This document shows positions 33,784-45,783 of a DNA stretch of 64,000 nucleotides, in pieces. Numbering within the stretch: position 1 is the stretch's first letter; the number at the start of each line of letters is the position of its first letter. Position numbers and translations under genes: made by a program. The stretch spans positions 3,459,501 through 3,523,500 of the forward strand of contig CM034390.1 in the NCBI GenBank assembly GCA_019925095.2, in the 5' to 3' direction. Source of the DNA: Dendrolimus kikuchii (taxonomy: Eukaryota > Arthropoda > Insecta > Lepidoptera > Lasiocampidae). The notes below the pieces were generated by a model. That model saw only the letters and a list, made by a program, of their open reading frames with translations. It ran no database searches and had not been told where the DNA came from.

Positions 33784-34129
33784 TATTGAATTAAATAATT
33801 TGCTAATCCACAAATCGATGTAGATATTTCTATCATATAAATAATTAGAATGCGCTCATGTTAGACAGGTATACATGGATTATAGTTGTTTTTGCAATAT
33901 TTAAAATCAAAAGAATATTTCTAGCAGGACACTGGATTTTTAGGAACAAAAATACATTAATCCCGGAAACTTCCGTAAAAACCTGGTATAATGTTACTAA
34001 AGGCATAAACTACTACAACTGTTCTACTAAAGATGTCTAATAAACACAAAAACAGACACAGTGAAAAAATTGCATTGGAATCAGATTTTTTTTCAGTCTG
34101 GCCACATTAAAACATTCAGTTTAAACCAA

Positions 34130-34212
34130 AGCTCCGTTCCACAAGAGACTCACAACGACCACGTTCACGACCGCAATTTTTCCCGTTCCACTTACTTGTC
34201 GGCATTACAATC
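34130..34212 (+). mobile_element. MITE E, left fragment
   Basis: Left terminus to CATTACAATC, then cut by the family F tail. Confidence 0.75.
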
Positions 34213-34465
34213 ATAGAAAGAAAGAAAGAAAATATTTAGTTCTAAAAATGCGACACTTTAACAATGATTTATAATAATAATAATAGCATTGAAATTGTGT
34301 GCTGCAATTCGCGAAATGAGGTTGGCACTCAGTTTTTTGCTGTGCCGAAACATAGTCTGACACAGCACGAATTTTCAGTGCCCACCTCCTTAATTCAAAA
34401 GCCATGTGACCCACGGTAGAAGCAAGTTAAATAAAATTAAATTATAATCAACATATAAGAATCAT
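34213..34465 (-). mobile_element. Family F LINE/SINE 3' tail
   Basis: Begins with (GAAA)n on the + strand. It contains the block with CTGTGCCGAAACATAGTC that recurs at 47570-47811. It abuts a broken E element at 34130-34212. Confidence 0.75.
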
Positions 34466-34469
34466 AATC

Positions 34470-35865
34470 ATAAACTCTAATTCAAATTCATCCCTATTAT
34501 TCCAACTTGATCTATTATTATATATTTTGAAGGAATATGAAAACTAGACATGTAGTAGATGTTTGATTAAGACTATATAAAAGTATTCACCGTTCTTAGT
34601 TCGTGGCAATGTCATGAAAGAACATCCCACTCGTAGTAGATTTGGGAGGTATTAGAGATACAGTTCTTACTTGGCGATTCTCGTTTCTAGTACACTTCAT
34701 CTACGATAATATCAGTCTTATTTGCCTTAAAAAAACATGTTCAAACAGCATCTCATCTTCTACAGGTAAAATCAGCAATAAAACCATATTGATTTTATGA
34801 ATTTTTGCGGTAAATATCAATTTTACAATTGGGTCTGTAGCGTGTTGGTTCCTCGTGTTCCATTGTCATACTTTTCTACCAACGGCAATATAAGTTGTCG
34901 CGGATTGTTGATAATTGCCATATAATTAGTGATGCGCGCGTGTTTCTCGCGTGTTCCAAACACTTGAACAATACGGCTACTTTCTCCCGTACATGTTGCT
35001 CGGCGGCTGCGCCAGCGCATATATACATGGCGATGAATACGCTATACTTATTTATGTATACATGTAATATATCTAGTCATATGCCTCCGTCAGATTCTGG
35101 TTAAAAGTCTAGGTCCAAGAACTGCTGGATTGGCATCCTAAGGAATTATATGCGACATAGGCCTCATAATTGGGATATCAAATTGATACAAAATGTAAGA
35201 GAAGAGTCACAAAAGCGAACCCATGGGTCCGAAGCAAATAGTCCGAAAGCAATCGAGATATACAATTAGGACGATGATAATATCACAAACATACATATTC
35301 ATGAAGATAAAGCCAATATTTTTGAGTTTAATATCATTTGAATATTAATAAATTTTCTAGAAATACGTATCATTAAATATCATGGTGTTATGATATTTTT
35401 TTTTAATATTGATTACCTAATTAAAAAATTAAGAAAATGTCTGAATATTATAATTTAAAAATCTTTAGTCGATCGATGTTTTCAACGGCCTTTTATGAAA
35501 TCTTTTTCTTTTCAAAGAGGTTTTGTGTATGTTTCTCTTAATAATGAGTGGTTACTGTCGCTCATGGACAACACTAAGGGAGCCAACGCAATACCTACCT
35601 TGTTTCAATTTGACATCTATTTATGTACGTCCTCTTTAAAGAGCTTCATATTGTGAAACTTTTTTTATTTATTATCTGAGATGTATCAGATCCACATTAC
35701 TATACTACATTAGTAATTAACAATAATCAGCAGTGATTTAAAACTCTGAACGAGAACAACATCAAAGAAGGATTCTTTTTATTGGCTATTACTTTCAGAA
35801 TGCTGTTGTTGCTCTCGTATACTATGTTCCACAGGAAGGCTCTCTTCTTATACTAGCAGGGCGTT
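34470..35865. other. No feature recognised
   Basis: Mostly unique-looking. GC-richer patch at 34930-35030 with no coding evidence. Confidence 0.5.
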
Positions 35866-35867
35866 CC

Positions 35868-36416
35868 TTTAGTAGGTCACAACGCCCAAAATGCTCAATA
35901 AGCCGTTCCACAAGGCGACTGCAGTCATTGTGGTCGTGACGAAAACGTCACTAATGACGTTATCATTTTCTTTTTTTTTATTGCAGAAGTTCAGCAGACA
36001 GGCAGACGGCCTGATGGAAAGCGGTTACCATCGCCTATGGACATTTGCAACACGAAAGATGCTACAAATGCGCTGCTGCTCTCTTAAAGGAGACTGGAAC
36101 CTGGTCACTAATGCCGGAACACAACACAAGGTTGTTATGGCAGCATACTCTAGACCAGGGGTGGTCGCCGTCCACCTGGCTGTGGGTTTTTTAGTCGCCT
36201 CCTACGACAGGCCGCCAGGCCGCAGGAAATTGTATTCTTTCTCCGTTCCTGCACGGATACAATTTTTCGTCACACAACGCTCACAACGACCCATGTCAAG
36301 AGGTGGGTCGAATAACCGTTCCACTTGGGTTTACGATTGTAACGCCGGCAAGCAAGTGGAACGGGAAAAATCGCGGTCGTGAACGTGGTCATTGTGAGTC
36401 CCTAATGGAACGTAGC
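35868..36416 (-). mobile_element. MITE E with nested D element
   Basis: GGGCGTTCCTTTAGTAGGTC at the left, CCCTAATGGAACGTAGCC at the right. D lies at 35970-36258. Confidence 0.85.
35970..36258 (-). mobile_element. Family D retroposon nested inside element E
   Basis: It splits an E copy (35868-36416) at the CATTTTCG site. A 27 bp internal deletion removes the ATCCAGTCGGGCAAATGCCC block. Confidence 0.9.
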
Positions 36417-36419
36417 CAG

Positions 36420-37005
36420 AATGCACGCATAGAGGGAGCACCATGAACAGTAAACAACTGCCAAGTGTCAAGAAAGTATAGATTAACCCCCAATCGCCAA
36501 TTAAAGAGTAATGATAAAATCGCACAAATCAGTGACATAAGTCATCTCTATTCGGCGCAAAACTTTAATGTCCTCTCCAGTTTGACTGCAGAAGTAACTG
36601 CAAACTAAAAACTGTGTAGGTATTGCGCGGCGTAATAATCCATCCACTGCTAATTAAAAGCTATCCTAAATCTTGATGCTGATTATAAATATTACCCTAA
36701 TACCTTATAATGTCCACCGTGGAGTGATTATCATAAAACGAAAATCAAAACTTAAGTAGGTTTTTTAAACAATAAAAGTTAATTAGTGATAAAAATGTTT
36801 GAACGAGTTTAAATTTCACAAGAAGTTATGATCTCGATGCTTCATAACCGCGTACGAAGGCGGATTTCGTAACAACTCCGATTTCAGTAAAATGGGGCCA
36901 TAATATAACGCATTTGTCAGGCCGAGGTACTGAAACAAACAAAACAAAACTTTAAACAGAAATAAGCACTTGAAACGGACTTTGGTTTAACCGCATTCAT
37001 TCCTC
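36420..37005. other. No feature recognised
   Basis: Unique-looking intronic sequence. Confidence 0.5.
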
Positions 37006-37009
37006 GACT

Positions 37010-37610
37010 GGAGTCGCGGCGTTTTTATGCCTTTATCCACGCCACCCCAGCCCATGGGAATAGTAGGAACACCGGGTGTTTTAGTCTGGAGCCCTTTTTT
37101 TTATAAAGCAGGGGGAATGTCTTTGGACACCACCTTCGGGTCCTTCGAGGGAAGGGCCAAAATGCAGGCCTGCATCGAGGGTGTCTGGGACTCTCAGTGA
37201 CCGGTTATCCACACTCGCTTCTAAAACAAAGCTGACGCTGGAAACGGCCACAGAACTACCCATTTATAGCGCTTTTACGGGGCGTCACGGGATCTCGTAC
37301 AGAGTAACTGCACCATGACGCCCCTACGCTCTGTAACTGGGCCACCCCGGGGAGCAGAGTGACCCACTTCGTACAGCAGGGGGGAAAACTCCTCTTTAAC
37401 GGTAACTATGGGAGGAGAAGATGCGCGTAGCGGCGTCCGCGTACGCGTGCTCCTCCCTCGCTCTTTCAGTGGCGTCCTTCTGCGACATGACTGATTCGCA
37501 GAAGGAGGAAACCGCAAGCCAGAAATGTTGACCCTGCAGAATCGCTTCGACCATGCTACGAAGCGAGCAGTCTGGAGCCCTACACTAACCCACATAACAT
37601 CTAGGTGTCA
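37010..37610 (-). pseudogene. R1-type LINE 3' end with frameshifts
   Basis: On the minus strand, ILQGQHFWLAVSSFCESVMS then QKDATERAREEHAY is the typical R1-clade C-terminus. It is followed by a C-terminal extension and a GC-rich 3' UTR containing FGPSLEGPEGGVQRHSPC in one frame. The ATG-started frame of this region is a different phase, so at least one frameshift is present. Confidence 0.6.
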
Positions 37611-37682
37611 AATGTACCCATTTGTTTAAATTCTATTAATATGCGAGATATCAACTATATATAGCAGAAAGTTGATTTTTTT

Positions 37683-37769
37683 GCTGACACTTCAAATTTT
37701 GCCGCCCTCCAAAATTTCGCCGCCCTGGGCACTAGCCGCTAGTGCCCTTAGTGTAAATCCATCACTGTT
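37683..37769 (-). mobile_element. Fragment with hAT-like terminus
   Basis: Complement reads CAGTGATGGATTTACACTAA then GGGCACTAGCGGCTAGTGCC. Only one end is present. Confidence 0.5.
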
Positions 37770-38251
37770 GGTCAGTACGAGAGTAGATGGTAAAGTATTT
37801 TTACAACTTATTATTATTATATTATTTTTACCACTCCTATAGTGTTTATTTTTATGGCAGAACAGCGTTTGCCGGCTCAACTAGTGTATTATATTATCAG
37901 CCCATAAACGACCCAGTGCTGGACTTCAACATCCCTAATCTTAGGTGCCGGCACTTTACCCGTCTCAGGTTTGCCCAAAGCGGATTAGCAAATTTTACAA
38001 CAACTGTAATCTCGATGTGCAAATTTCATCATGACTTTCTTTCATCATCAGATTCTAAAAGTAATTAAATGTTGTCACGATGAATACTGGACTTCCTAGA
38101 TTACGGCTCCACACCAACCCATTAGGAAGCGTCATAGACGGACGCAATAACTGACGTAACTTGTTGCACAATAACATATAACAGTACGTTGACATGAAAT
38201 AACCGTTGCAAATGTATAACTAGTCATTCAGATGTTCTGGTTCATCTAAGA

Positions 38252-38642
38252 CAGGGATTCCCAAACTATTTTGGGCAAGAGACCCCTTTTCCAAAATTAA
38301 CTGATACCTCAGACCCCCATAGCCTAATTATTTTAAAAATCATATCTCTAATTTTCCATCTGTACCTATGTATATCTGTCTTTAGTTTTATCTTGTACGG
38401 ATTTGTACACGCATATCGACTAGTTGAGTTTTTTAAAAGTACAACAATGATGCTTCCTATTAAAATATTAGTCATTCTTATAACAAGTTGGTACAAGTAA
38501 CACAATTTATACAGTATCTTGAATGTTTCAAATAAGAACTTGTGTTAATTAATAGCCAAAAATCAGTTTTCGTTTATGTCGACCCCTGGGAAACAGATTT
38601 CGACCCCACGTGGGTCTATATCGACCACTTTGGGAATCCCTG
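38252..38642. mobile_element. hAT-type MITE with 8 bp TSD
   Basis: Ends CAGGGATTCCCAAACTATTT and complement (CCACTTTGGGAATCCCTG). Flanked by ATCTAAGA/ATCTAAGG, the 8 bp duplication expected for hAT. Confidence 0.82.
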
Positions 38643-38661
38643 ATCTAAGGTAAATCCACAT

Positions 38662-38663
<2 letters not shown>

Positions 38664-38722
<59 letters not shown>
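38664..38722. repeat. (TA)n microsatellite
   Basis: About 26 TA units. Confidence 0.95.
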
Positions 38723-38726
<4 letters not shown>

Positions 38727-38785
38727 AATTCTAGATATTTGTGTGTTCAAAATAAGGAAGTGTGTATATAAACACACTTCATGAC

Positions 38786-38920
38786 CTTAGACAAGTGGCA
38801 TTAGCTCTAAACTAATAGAAAATATATGGGAATGACATAATACTTAGCGTAAAAAATCTCATTCCCATACGTCTTCTATTCTATTCGTTTAGCGCTAATG
38901 TTACTTGTCTAGGGGGGCTA
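38786..38920. mobile_element. Short palindromic MITE L
   Basis: CTTAGACAAGTGGCATTAGC faces GCTAATGTTACTTGTCTAG. The inner arms (TATGGGAATGA and TCATTCCCATA) also pair. A half copy is at 43922-43997. Confidence 0.7.
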
Positions 38921-38924
38921 AAGG

Positions 38925-40850
38925 GAATACCTGGCAAATATGATTGCCCACTGGCTTATTCTATTTTTCAAAGAAAATAACTTTTACTAAATTTGTAGGC
39001 ATTATTACTAGTACTAGGCTATTTCTGAGATGTTATTCTGCGATTATCATGTATGTATGTATACCTAATAGATTGTGTTAGGAAAATTAATATTATTATA
39101 AATAATCGCTTAATGTCGTAAATAATTATCGCAGAATATTGTTTTCTATCCAGCCATCTAATAATGCATTTTTGTAGAAAATAATGAATGAATTTAGTTA
39201 AATGTGACTTCTGAGGTTATCATTTTTTTTAATTGCAAGTCAAATACATATCGTTCTAAAATTAAGGAGGAATCAGCCGAAGTTTGTTGCCACCATCTGT
39301 GGCATTGGCGTGAACATTCTGTATTATGTTAAAAATATAAAAAAAAGAATACCTACTATCAAAACGGCCGAAGGCATAACAAGACAGAAAACTAGTAAAT
39401 TTTGACATTGACCTATTTCAAAAATAGAACAAATTTTAAAATAAAAACACCTTGGCATTCATAAAAAGAAAAAAACGAATTGATGACATAACCACACGTT
39501 GCCCATTTACAATGAGTGGAACGTGCATCACTTTCACTGGCGTTGAGAGTTGGCGGGCTTTCGGTTTTGTCGAACAAATGTTGAAAGGTCACCGAACGAT
39601 CAAACAGGTTTGAGGAGGAAATGTGGGGTTATATACGGATGTAGCCGTATGTGGGAAATTGAAGAATTCGCCAAGATGAAGTTTTAAATTCCGTCGAGCT
39701 ATGTATTACGTATATGCGGCAGTAGGGTATTTCTTTATTTCTTACTGCTGTTGCTTCATTTTCTTTTTAAATGTGGCTCTGCACGATTTATGTATCTAGC
39801 CAAGTGGCCACCAATGCGTCAAATATTAATGGCGTTGACAATTGAAGTTGAAATTGACAATGATCTTAAAGCGAAAAAACCTTAGACAGTGTGAGAGGTC
39901 TTTGACCGACATTTAACAAGGATGTTTTTGTAGATCTAAAAGACACATTTAATACTGTAATATTTAAAATAAACACACAATTCTTCGTTAAAATTAATTT
40001 ATATATTTTTGAAAATGAAACAACACAGCAAAACAGCGTCTTCTAAAAAAAAATCTTCTTGAGGTTAACGACCAAACGGTTTGATAGTGATGTGCCATTC
40101 GCCATTAGGGAAGGCCATGAAATGACCACTTTCTATACAATTAAAATTTATTCTGACTGCATGTCAAAATGACCAACAATGAGCTAGTACTCGAGACATG
40201 GCGCGTGAAGAATATTAATGTACCATAGTTTCCACAAATGACGAAAGCACTTTCGATCTGTCACTGCTTGTTTTATTTATTACATGTCAGATTGAATTGA
40301 CTATTTTGTATGTGCCTAATGGTGTGAACACTTGCCTTAACGTAGAAAAAAAAATTGTCTATGCCTAATATAAATTTTACGTCACTAATTACACTAATGT
40401 ATATAGCAATATGCTTATAGTCTAGTCAAATAAGGCGAAAAAGGGGTAAATCTCGGAATAAAAGCCAATATGCTACAAACTTTTAAAAACCTTTATTTTG
40501 GTATTCTAAAAGTTGTCTCAAAAGTCTCAAGATCTCGTGACCACGTCTCAATATATTCAAGGTCAAAAGTCCTGAAAACGGTTTTTCATATTTGTTATGT
40601 TTATTCCTATGCATTAAAGAATATCGCATATATTATAAAAGAGAGACAAAGCACGAAGAGGGTACAGCGCTCAGCCATCATGGCATATATCAAGGTCAAC
40701 CGTACATACTTGTCAAATTGCAAGTTAGCAGTGGCGTGGACTTCATACAGTTCGGTTCCCCATAGCCTACCTTTAAGAAAGAGAGAGATATATCACTATT
40801 GCACGCCAAAATATACAATTACAAAAACAGACCATATTTACAATGTTTTC
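38925..40850. other. Longest unique-looking intronic stretch
   Basis: No repeat partner in the window was seen. A 127-codon frame at 40470-40853 has no recognisable motif and ends where the family B fragment starts. Candidate place for intronic regulatory sequence, without direct evidence. Confidence 0.4.
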
Positions 40851-40852
40851 TA

Positions 40853-40990
40853 GGCAATACAATAGGCGGCCTTATCGCTCAAAGCGACCTCTTACAGGCA
40901 CCCTAAAGAAAAGTTTGAATCAGGTGCAGGAAAAAGGCAATAGATACATAAATACTCAAACTAATTTAAGAATTAAAAATATACAAATAC
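40853..40990 (-). mobile_element. Family B retroposon fragment
   Basis: Reverse complement of the 16985-17130 region (AATACAATAGGCGGCCTTAT). It directly abuts the 5' end of the Helitron at 40992. Confidence 0.7.
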
Positions 40991-41022
40991 ATCCCTATTA
41001 ATATTATAAATGCGAAAGTAAC

Positions 41023-41026
<4 letters not shown>

Positions 41027-41081
<55 letters not shown>
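41027..41081 (+). repeat. (TCTG)n microsatellite
   Basis: About 13 perfect TCTG units near the 5' end of the Helitron. Confidence 0.95.
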
Positions 41082-41083
<2 letters not shown>

Positions 41084-41429
41084 TCCGTTTTCACGTAAAA
41101 ACTACTGGGCCGATTTGGCTGAAACTCAGTATATATATATTTTCGATGCCGAGAATGAACATAGGATACTTTTTATCCCGGAAAATGGGATAGTTTTCGG
41201 GATAAAAGTATATTTGTCTCTCTGTTTGTTATCCTTTTACGGAAAGACTTTTGGACCGATTTGGCTGATACTCGGTACATATGTAATTTGAATACCGAGG
41301 GTGGACATGGGATATTTTTCATCCCGGATAATGGGATAGATTTTGGGATAGATTTATGTAAAGATTATCCCAAAAGTGGGACAGGCTTTGGTTGGTTTTG
41401 TGATTTGCTATTTTCATCATTTTGGTCAA

Positions 41430-42180
41430 TTTGGTCGTTTAGGTAGTTTTGTTTAGTTTAGTTGTTTTGGTAGTTGTGGTAGTTTTGGTTGGTAGTTTTG
41501 CTATTTTCGGTAGTTTATGCTGGTAGTTTTGGTAGTTTCGGTTGTTTTGGTAGTCGTGATAGTTTTGGTAGCTGTAGTAGTTTTGGTAGTTGTGGTACTT
41601 TTGTTTTGTAGATTTGGGAGTTTCGGTAGATTTGGTAGTTGTGGTAGTTTTGATTGGTAGATTTAGTAATTGTGGTAGTTTAGGTAGTTGTGGTAGTTTT
41701 GGTTTGTAGATTTGATAGTTATGGTAGTTTTGGCTGGTAGATTTGGTTATTTTGGTAGTTGTGGTAGTTTTGATAGTTGTGGTAGTTTTGATTTGTCGAT
41801 TTGGTAGTTTTGGTTGGTCGATTTGGTATATTCGGTTGTTTTGGTAGCTGCGGTAGTTTTGATAGTTGTGGTAGTTTTGGTAGTTGTGGTAGTTTTGGTA
41901 GTTGTGGTAGTTTTGGTGGTTTCGATAGTTGTGGTAGTTTTGGTAGTTGCGGTAATTTTGATAGTTGTGGTAGTTTTGGTAGTTGTGGTAGTTTTGGTAG
42001 TTTTGATAGTTGTGGTAGTTTTGGTAGTTTTGATAGTTGTGGTAGTTTTGGTAGTTTTGATAGTTGTGGCAGTTTAGGTAGTTGTGGTAGTTTTAGTTGG
42101 TGGATTTGGTAGTTTTGGTTGGTAATTTGGTAGTTTCCGTAGTTTTAGCACGTTTGGTAGTTTTGGTCGTTTGTGTAGTT
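41430..42180 (+). repeat. Minisatellite, about 18 bp unit (GGTAGTTGTGGTAGTTTT)
   Basis: Degenerate at the left and most regular at 41860-42090, where TAGTTGTGG and TAGTTTTGG/TAGTTTTGA alternate. It is T/G only on this strand, with closely spaced GG doublets. Confidence 0.9.
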
Positions 42181-43117
42181 TACACAATATTTAGTTATAT
42201 AAATAAAACGAGAACGGGTTGAAATAGGGTATTAAGGTTTGTATAGGGGATCAATCATTTATCAAGTTTATAGATACAAAAATTCATAATCTTTAAAAAA
42301 ATGCGACTTTCACTCGATCTGTCTGTCTGAATACCGAAAATGGACATAGATACTATTCATCCCGGTAGATGGGATAGTTTGCGATATAAAATGAAGTAAA
42401 TCTTCCGAGGGCAAATAGCACCAACATAAAAATACAATACAATATATCCTGTATTAACGCCTGCTCTTAAAACAAGAGGTACGCACTAGAGTTTGACGCG
42501 CGGCGAAGCCGCGGGGTAAACTCTAGTACATATATAAGTATAAATAGTCATATACATACACATATACAATAATGTATTTCAAAAAAATGTGTTAATCAGA
42601 CAGCTATTTGTGGACAAATAGTGTTTTCTGAGTAAATTTCTAAATGTTGTTAAGGATTTGGCCTGTGTTAATCAGACATAGCTATTTGTAGACAAATAGT
42701 GTTTTCTGAGTAAATTTCTAAATGTTGTTAAGGATTTGGCCTCTCGACAGTAAGAGGCAGCATAATTATTACAAAGTTTGACAGCGCTTACGTCTTTTAT
42801 TTGTGAATATATTATTACTGTATTACTATCTCTTACGCTCGCTTTCCACACGTATTGGATGAAATAACAACTCATAACGTGATCAGTCACCGGTTTGTTT
42901 AAAAAAATGCGGTAGGTTTTCAAAAATAAAAATACAAATTGTAATAAGAAAATCCATCGCGAGTTAGACGTTTTTTCAACAGCGGTGTAGTCGGCGCTTG
43001 CATCATACCTTATGTTATTTCAGCCGGCTTACCCTAGCCGAATTTCCACCCCGCGCTGCTGCAAGTTACTGTGATTTTTAATCTATAACTACTATGAGTA
43101 TTATATATATATGTATA

Positions 43118-43420
43118 TTAGGGTGGCGCAAAAAAACCGACTATTTTTTTTGAGTCTCGAGTGAAAAAAATTTAGTTTTTGATGTTTTAAAAACTCCCTT
43201 TACAGCTCAGAAAACTTTTTTAAGAGGTCGCTCCTAATTTTTTAAGATTTCAATAATCGCCAAAAACTGTTTTTGTTTTATTCAATTTTTTTTTCGTTAC
43301 AGTATAATTTTATAGACCAAAAAATAATAAGTTTCTGAAAGTTTCAGTTCAAAATTTGAATTTTGACAGGTCGCTCATATTTTTTTAAAATTTACTAGTG
43401 CATTACTCGCTCAAAAAAAT
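43118..43420 (+). repeat. Repeat I, longer copy
   Basis: Begins TAGGGTGGCGCAAAAAAACC and continues with T-rich sequence to about 43420. No coding content seen. Confidence 0.65.
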
Positions 43421-43550
43421 CTGCGTTAAACGGCCTATAACTAGGGTTGTTATCTTTTTTTGAAAAAAATATAGTATTTTAGTTTTTTGGCTGTAAAAAT
43501 ACTTTTGGGAAATTTAGGTGAGAAAAAGAGTACACATTTATTTTTCATCA

Positions 43551-43787
43551 TCTTATACTTAATATATAAAGCTGAAGAGTTTGTTTGTTTGAACGCGCTA
43601 ATCTCGGAAACTACTGGTCTGATTTGAAACATTCTTTCAGTGTTAAATAGCCCGTTTATCGAGGAAGGCTATAGGCTATATGTCATCACGCTAAGACTAA
43701 TAGGAGCGGAGCACCAATGCAGAATGTTTCAAAATCGGGGGGTTTTGAAAACAAGTTCCACGCTGACGACGTCGCGGGCACAGCTAG
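43551..43787 (+). mobile_element. Short Helitron
   Basis: TCTTATACTTAATATATAAA to GTCGCGGGCACAGCTAG. Confidence 0.75.
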
Positions 43788-43921
43788 TACAGAATAAAAT
43801 GGCATAACAATTTTTTCGAGATTATACATTTCACACTATGTGAACAGCGTATACTTGTGAATAATAATCTAGTTTAATATACGACTTAACTTCTTTTAAT
43901 AAGTAAATACCTGACCAAGTC

Positions 43922-43997
43922 CTGTAGATAAGTGGCATTAGCGCTCAACGAATAGAATAGAAAATGTATGGGAAGGACATATCGTTACGCTAAATAT
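43922..43997. mobile_element. MITE L, half copy
   Basis: TAAGTGGCATTAGCGCTCAA to TATGGGAAGGACAT. Confidence 0.6.
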
Positions 43998-44079
43998 GAG
44001 ATCAGAAAAACTATACAAGAAAATTATCTTTTCAATATTAGGTACTAGTTGTAAAGTACATATTGGGATTTATAAATAA

Positions 44080-44280
44080 CTAGCGTCTGCCCGCACTTCG
44101 TCCGCGTGGAATGGTTAAAAAAAAAAGTCTGGTCTTAGCGTGATGATATATAGCCTTCCTCGATAAATGGACTATCTAACGCTGAAAGAATTTTTTTTAA
44201 TCAGACCAGTAGTTGCTGAGATTAGCGCGTTCAAACAAACAAAATCTTCAGCTTTATATATTACATACATATGTAGAAGA
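44080..44280 (-). mobile_element. Short Helitron, same family inverted
   Basis: CTAGCGTCTGCCCGCACTTC at the left, TCTTCTACATATG complement at the right. It pairs with 43551-43787 as a 293 bp-spaced inverted repeat. Confidence 0.75.
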
Positions 44281-44522
44281 GTATGCCTATCTAGCAGACA
44301 CACTGCTGAGGTGGTTTAATTATTGTGGACTGTATAAAAGATAGATATCTAGATAGATGCTGGTTTATTGGTAGTTATAATATACAATTTATAATCGTCC
44401 GTCGTACTAGCCGTCGTGCGGGCGAGTGTGTTGCGATCCCACGGCAGCCGCCGCCTGCGGCCCAGCCGTGGTCGTGGGGCGGCTCCTCCTCCTCCGCGCG
44501 TCTCTCCCCGTACGTGCTCCAA

Positions 44523-44638
44523 CACATACATACATACATAACTTCACGCCAGTTCCCTTGCGGAGTAGGCACGAACAACAGAGCGCCATTTAGGCTTATT
44601 CTTACACACCTCACTTGCTTCTTTGACATTCATAACTT
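44523..44638 (-). mobile_element. Family C LINE, 3' fragment
   Basis: ACATACATAC tail and about 35 codons of ORF end, next to a GC-rich stretch at 44400-44515 of unknown nature. Confidence 0.83.
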
Positions 44639-44671
44639 TATATATTAGTATAAGATAATCCTATAATTTAC

Positions 44672-45183
44672 TCGATTTGACATTCCCGCAGAATTCCCGC
44701 GGGCCACAAAGTACCGGCAGCGTTTAAAAAATAATATAAGCGAGCGTTTTACTGAAAACTGTGTCGGAATAAGCTAATTTTTATGCACCCGAATAAGTAC
44801 AAACCGCTCCCGGGAAAATTCCCGTGGGATTCCCGAAATAAAAAATATCACACATTTACATAAAATTTGCCTTCCGATCAGTGAAAAAATCACATGGAAT
44901 TCGTTTTTTTTTTAATCTGGTCATTTTAAATCATTCCCAGAAAAATTCACGCGGTATTCCCAGGATAAGAATTTGCTGTCGATCAGCTAAACCGCATCGA
45001 AATCAGCCCAGTCAGTAGTTTTTATGTGAATCCCGAACAAACCGACAAATTGACAAACAGACAAAAAATCTAAAAAAAAATGTATCGTATTTTCTATCGT
45101 TTATATAGTCTATACCAGTTTTTTTTTAATAGCTTCAATGTCACACGGTCGTTTCAGAATTTTTTAATATTATTAGTAGATTA
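44672..45183 (-). mobile_element. Helitron (same class)
   Basis: Carries CCCGGGAAAATTCCCGTGGG and ATTTGCTGTCGATCAG. The terminal CTAG is not visible at the left. Confidence 0.6.
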
Positions 45184-45185
45184 TG

Positions 45186-45783
45186 GTATTTTTTTTATTT
45201 TATTGTTGTTATGGGGAGAGATGTGTTATAAATATTAATTAATACACTGACTGACTTCAAACTGTTTATTTTAATTTTAAAAGAAATACAAAATTTAATA
45301 CGACTGACCGACATGACACATAGACAAAGGAAGAACAAAAACATAGACAATATAAACTTACTGACTAGTGATGTGAATACACCAAATAGTTAAGTATTAC
45401 TGTCGAAATAATGCAATTAATTTACTTACTAACAAAGAAAGAAACGTAGTATGGAATAGTAAATACATAATAAATAATAGTAACAAACAGCATTTGTGAG
45501 ATATGTTGAACGTAACGCATCAGTAAAATGAAAGCGCATTCTTTTTATGCAGAGATCAATGCTTTGTGACGCAAATATGATTTAATGAACGTTTTATTAT
45601 CATGGAAGAAGCATACTAGCGATGATTCACTCCGTTTACAAATTATTTTAATTTAATTTGTAAAATAATTTTATTATGGCCTAGCTTCGGAGACGAGAGA
45701 AGACTTTTACCTTTACCTGTCCAATGAGGTAAAACAGTGTTCATATAAAAGAGCTTGCGTTAAAATACCTTATTCTCATCATA
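45186..45783. other. No feature recognised
   Basis: AT-rich. Confidence 0.5.

Larger units (their letters stand above)
40992..42526 (+). mobile_element. Helitron of 1.5 kb carrying microsatellite and minisatellite
   Basis: Starts TCCCTATTAATATTATAAAT. A perfect hairpin CGCGGC-GAA-GCCGCG lies at 42499-42513 and CTAG at 42523-42526, the canonical Helitron 3' end. Inside are (TCTG)n at about 41027-41081, three diverged 'ACTACTGGGCCGATTTGGCT' type modules, and a 750 bp TTGTGGTAGTTTTGGTAG minisatellite. Confidence 0.82.

Noticed and set aside
37081..37263. Small minus-strand protein with FGPSLEGPEGG
   Set aside because: Part of the 3' UTR or terminal region of an R1-type LINE, not a host gene.
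40470..40853. 127-codon frame in a unique-looking part of intron 1
   Set aside because: No recognisable motif, AT-rich composition, and it ends at the border of a family B fragment; most likely chance.
41027..41081. CRISPR-like or other spaced repeat array
   Set aside because: A simple (TCTG)n microsatellite without spacers in a eukaryotic Helitron.
41801..42112. 103-codon frame of GSCGSFGS repeats resembling a glycine-rich structural protein
   Set aside because: It is the translation of the T/G minisatellite inside a Helitron; the other frame gives an equally open V/L repeat, and no ATG context, splice site or neighbouring coding sequence supports it.
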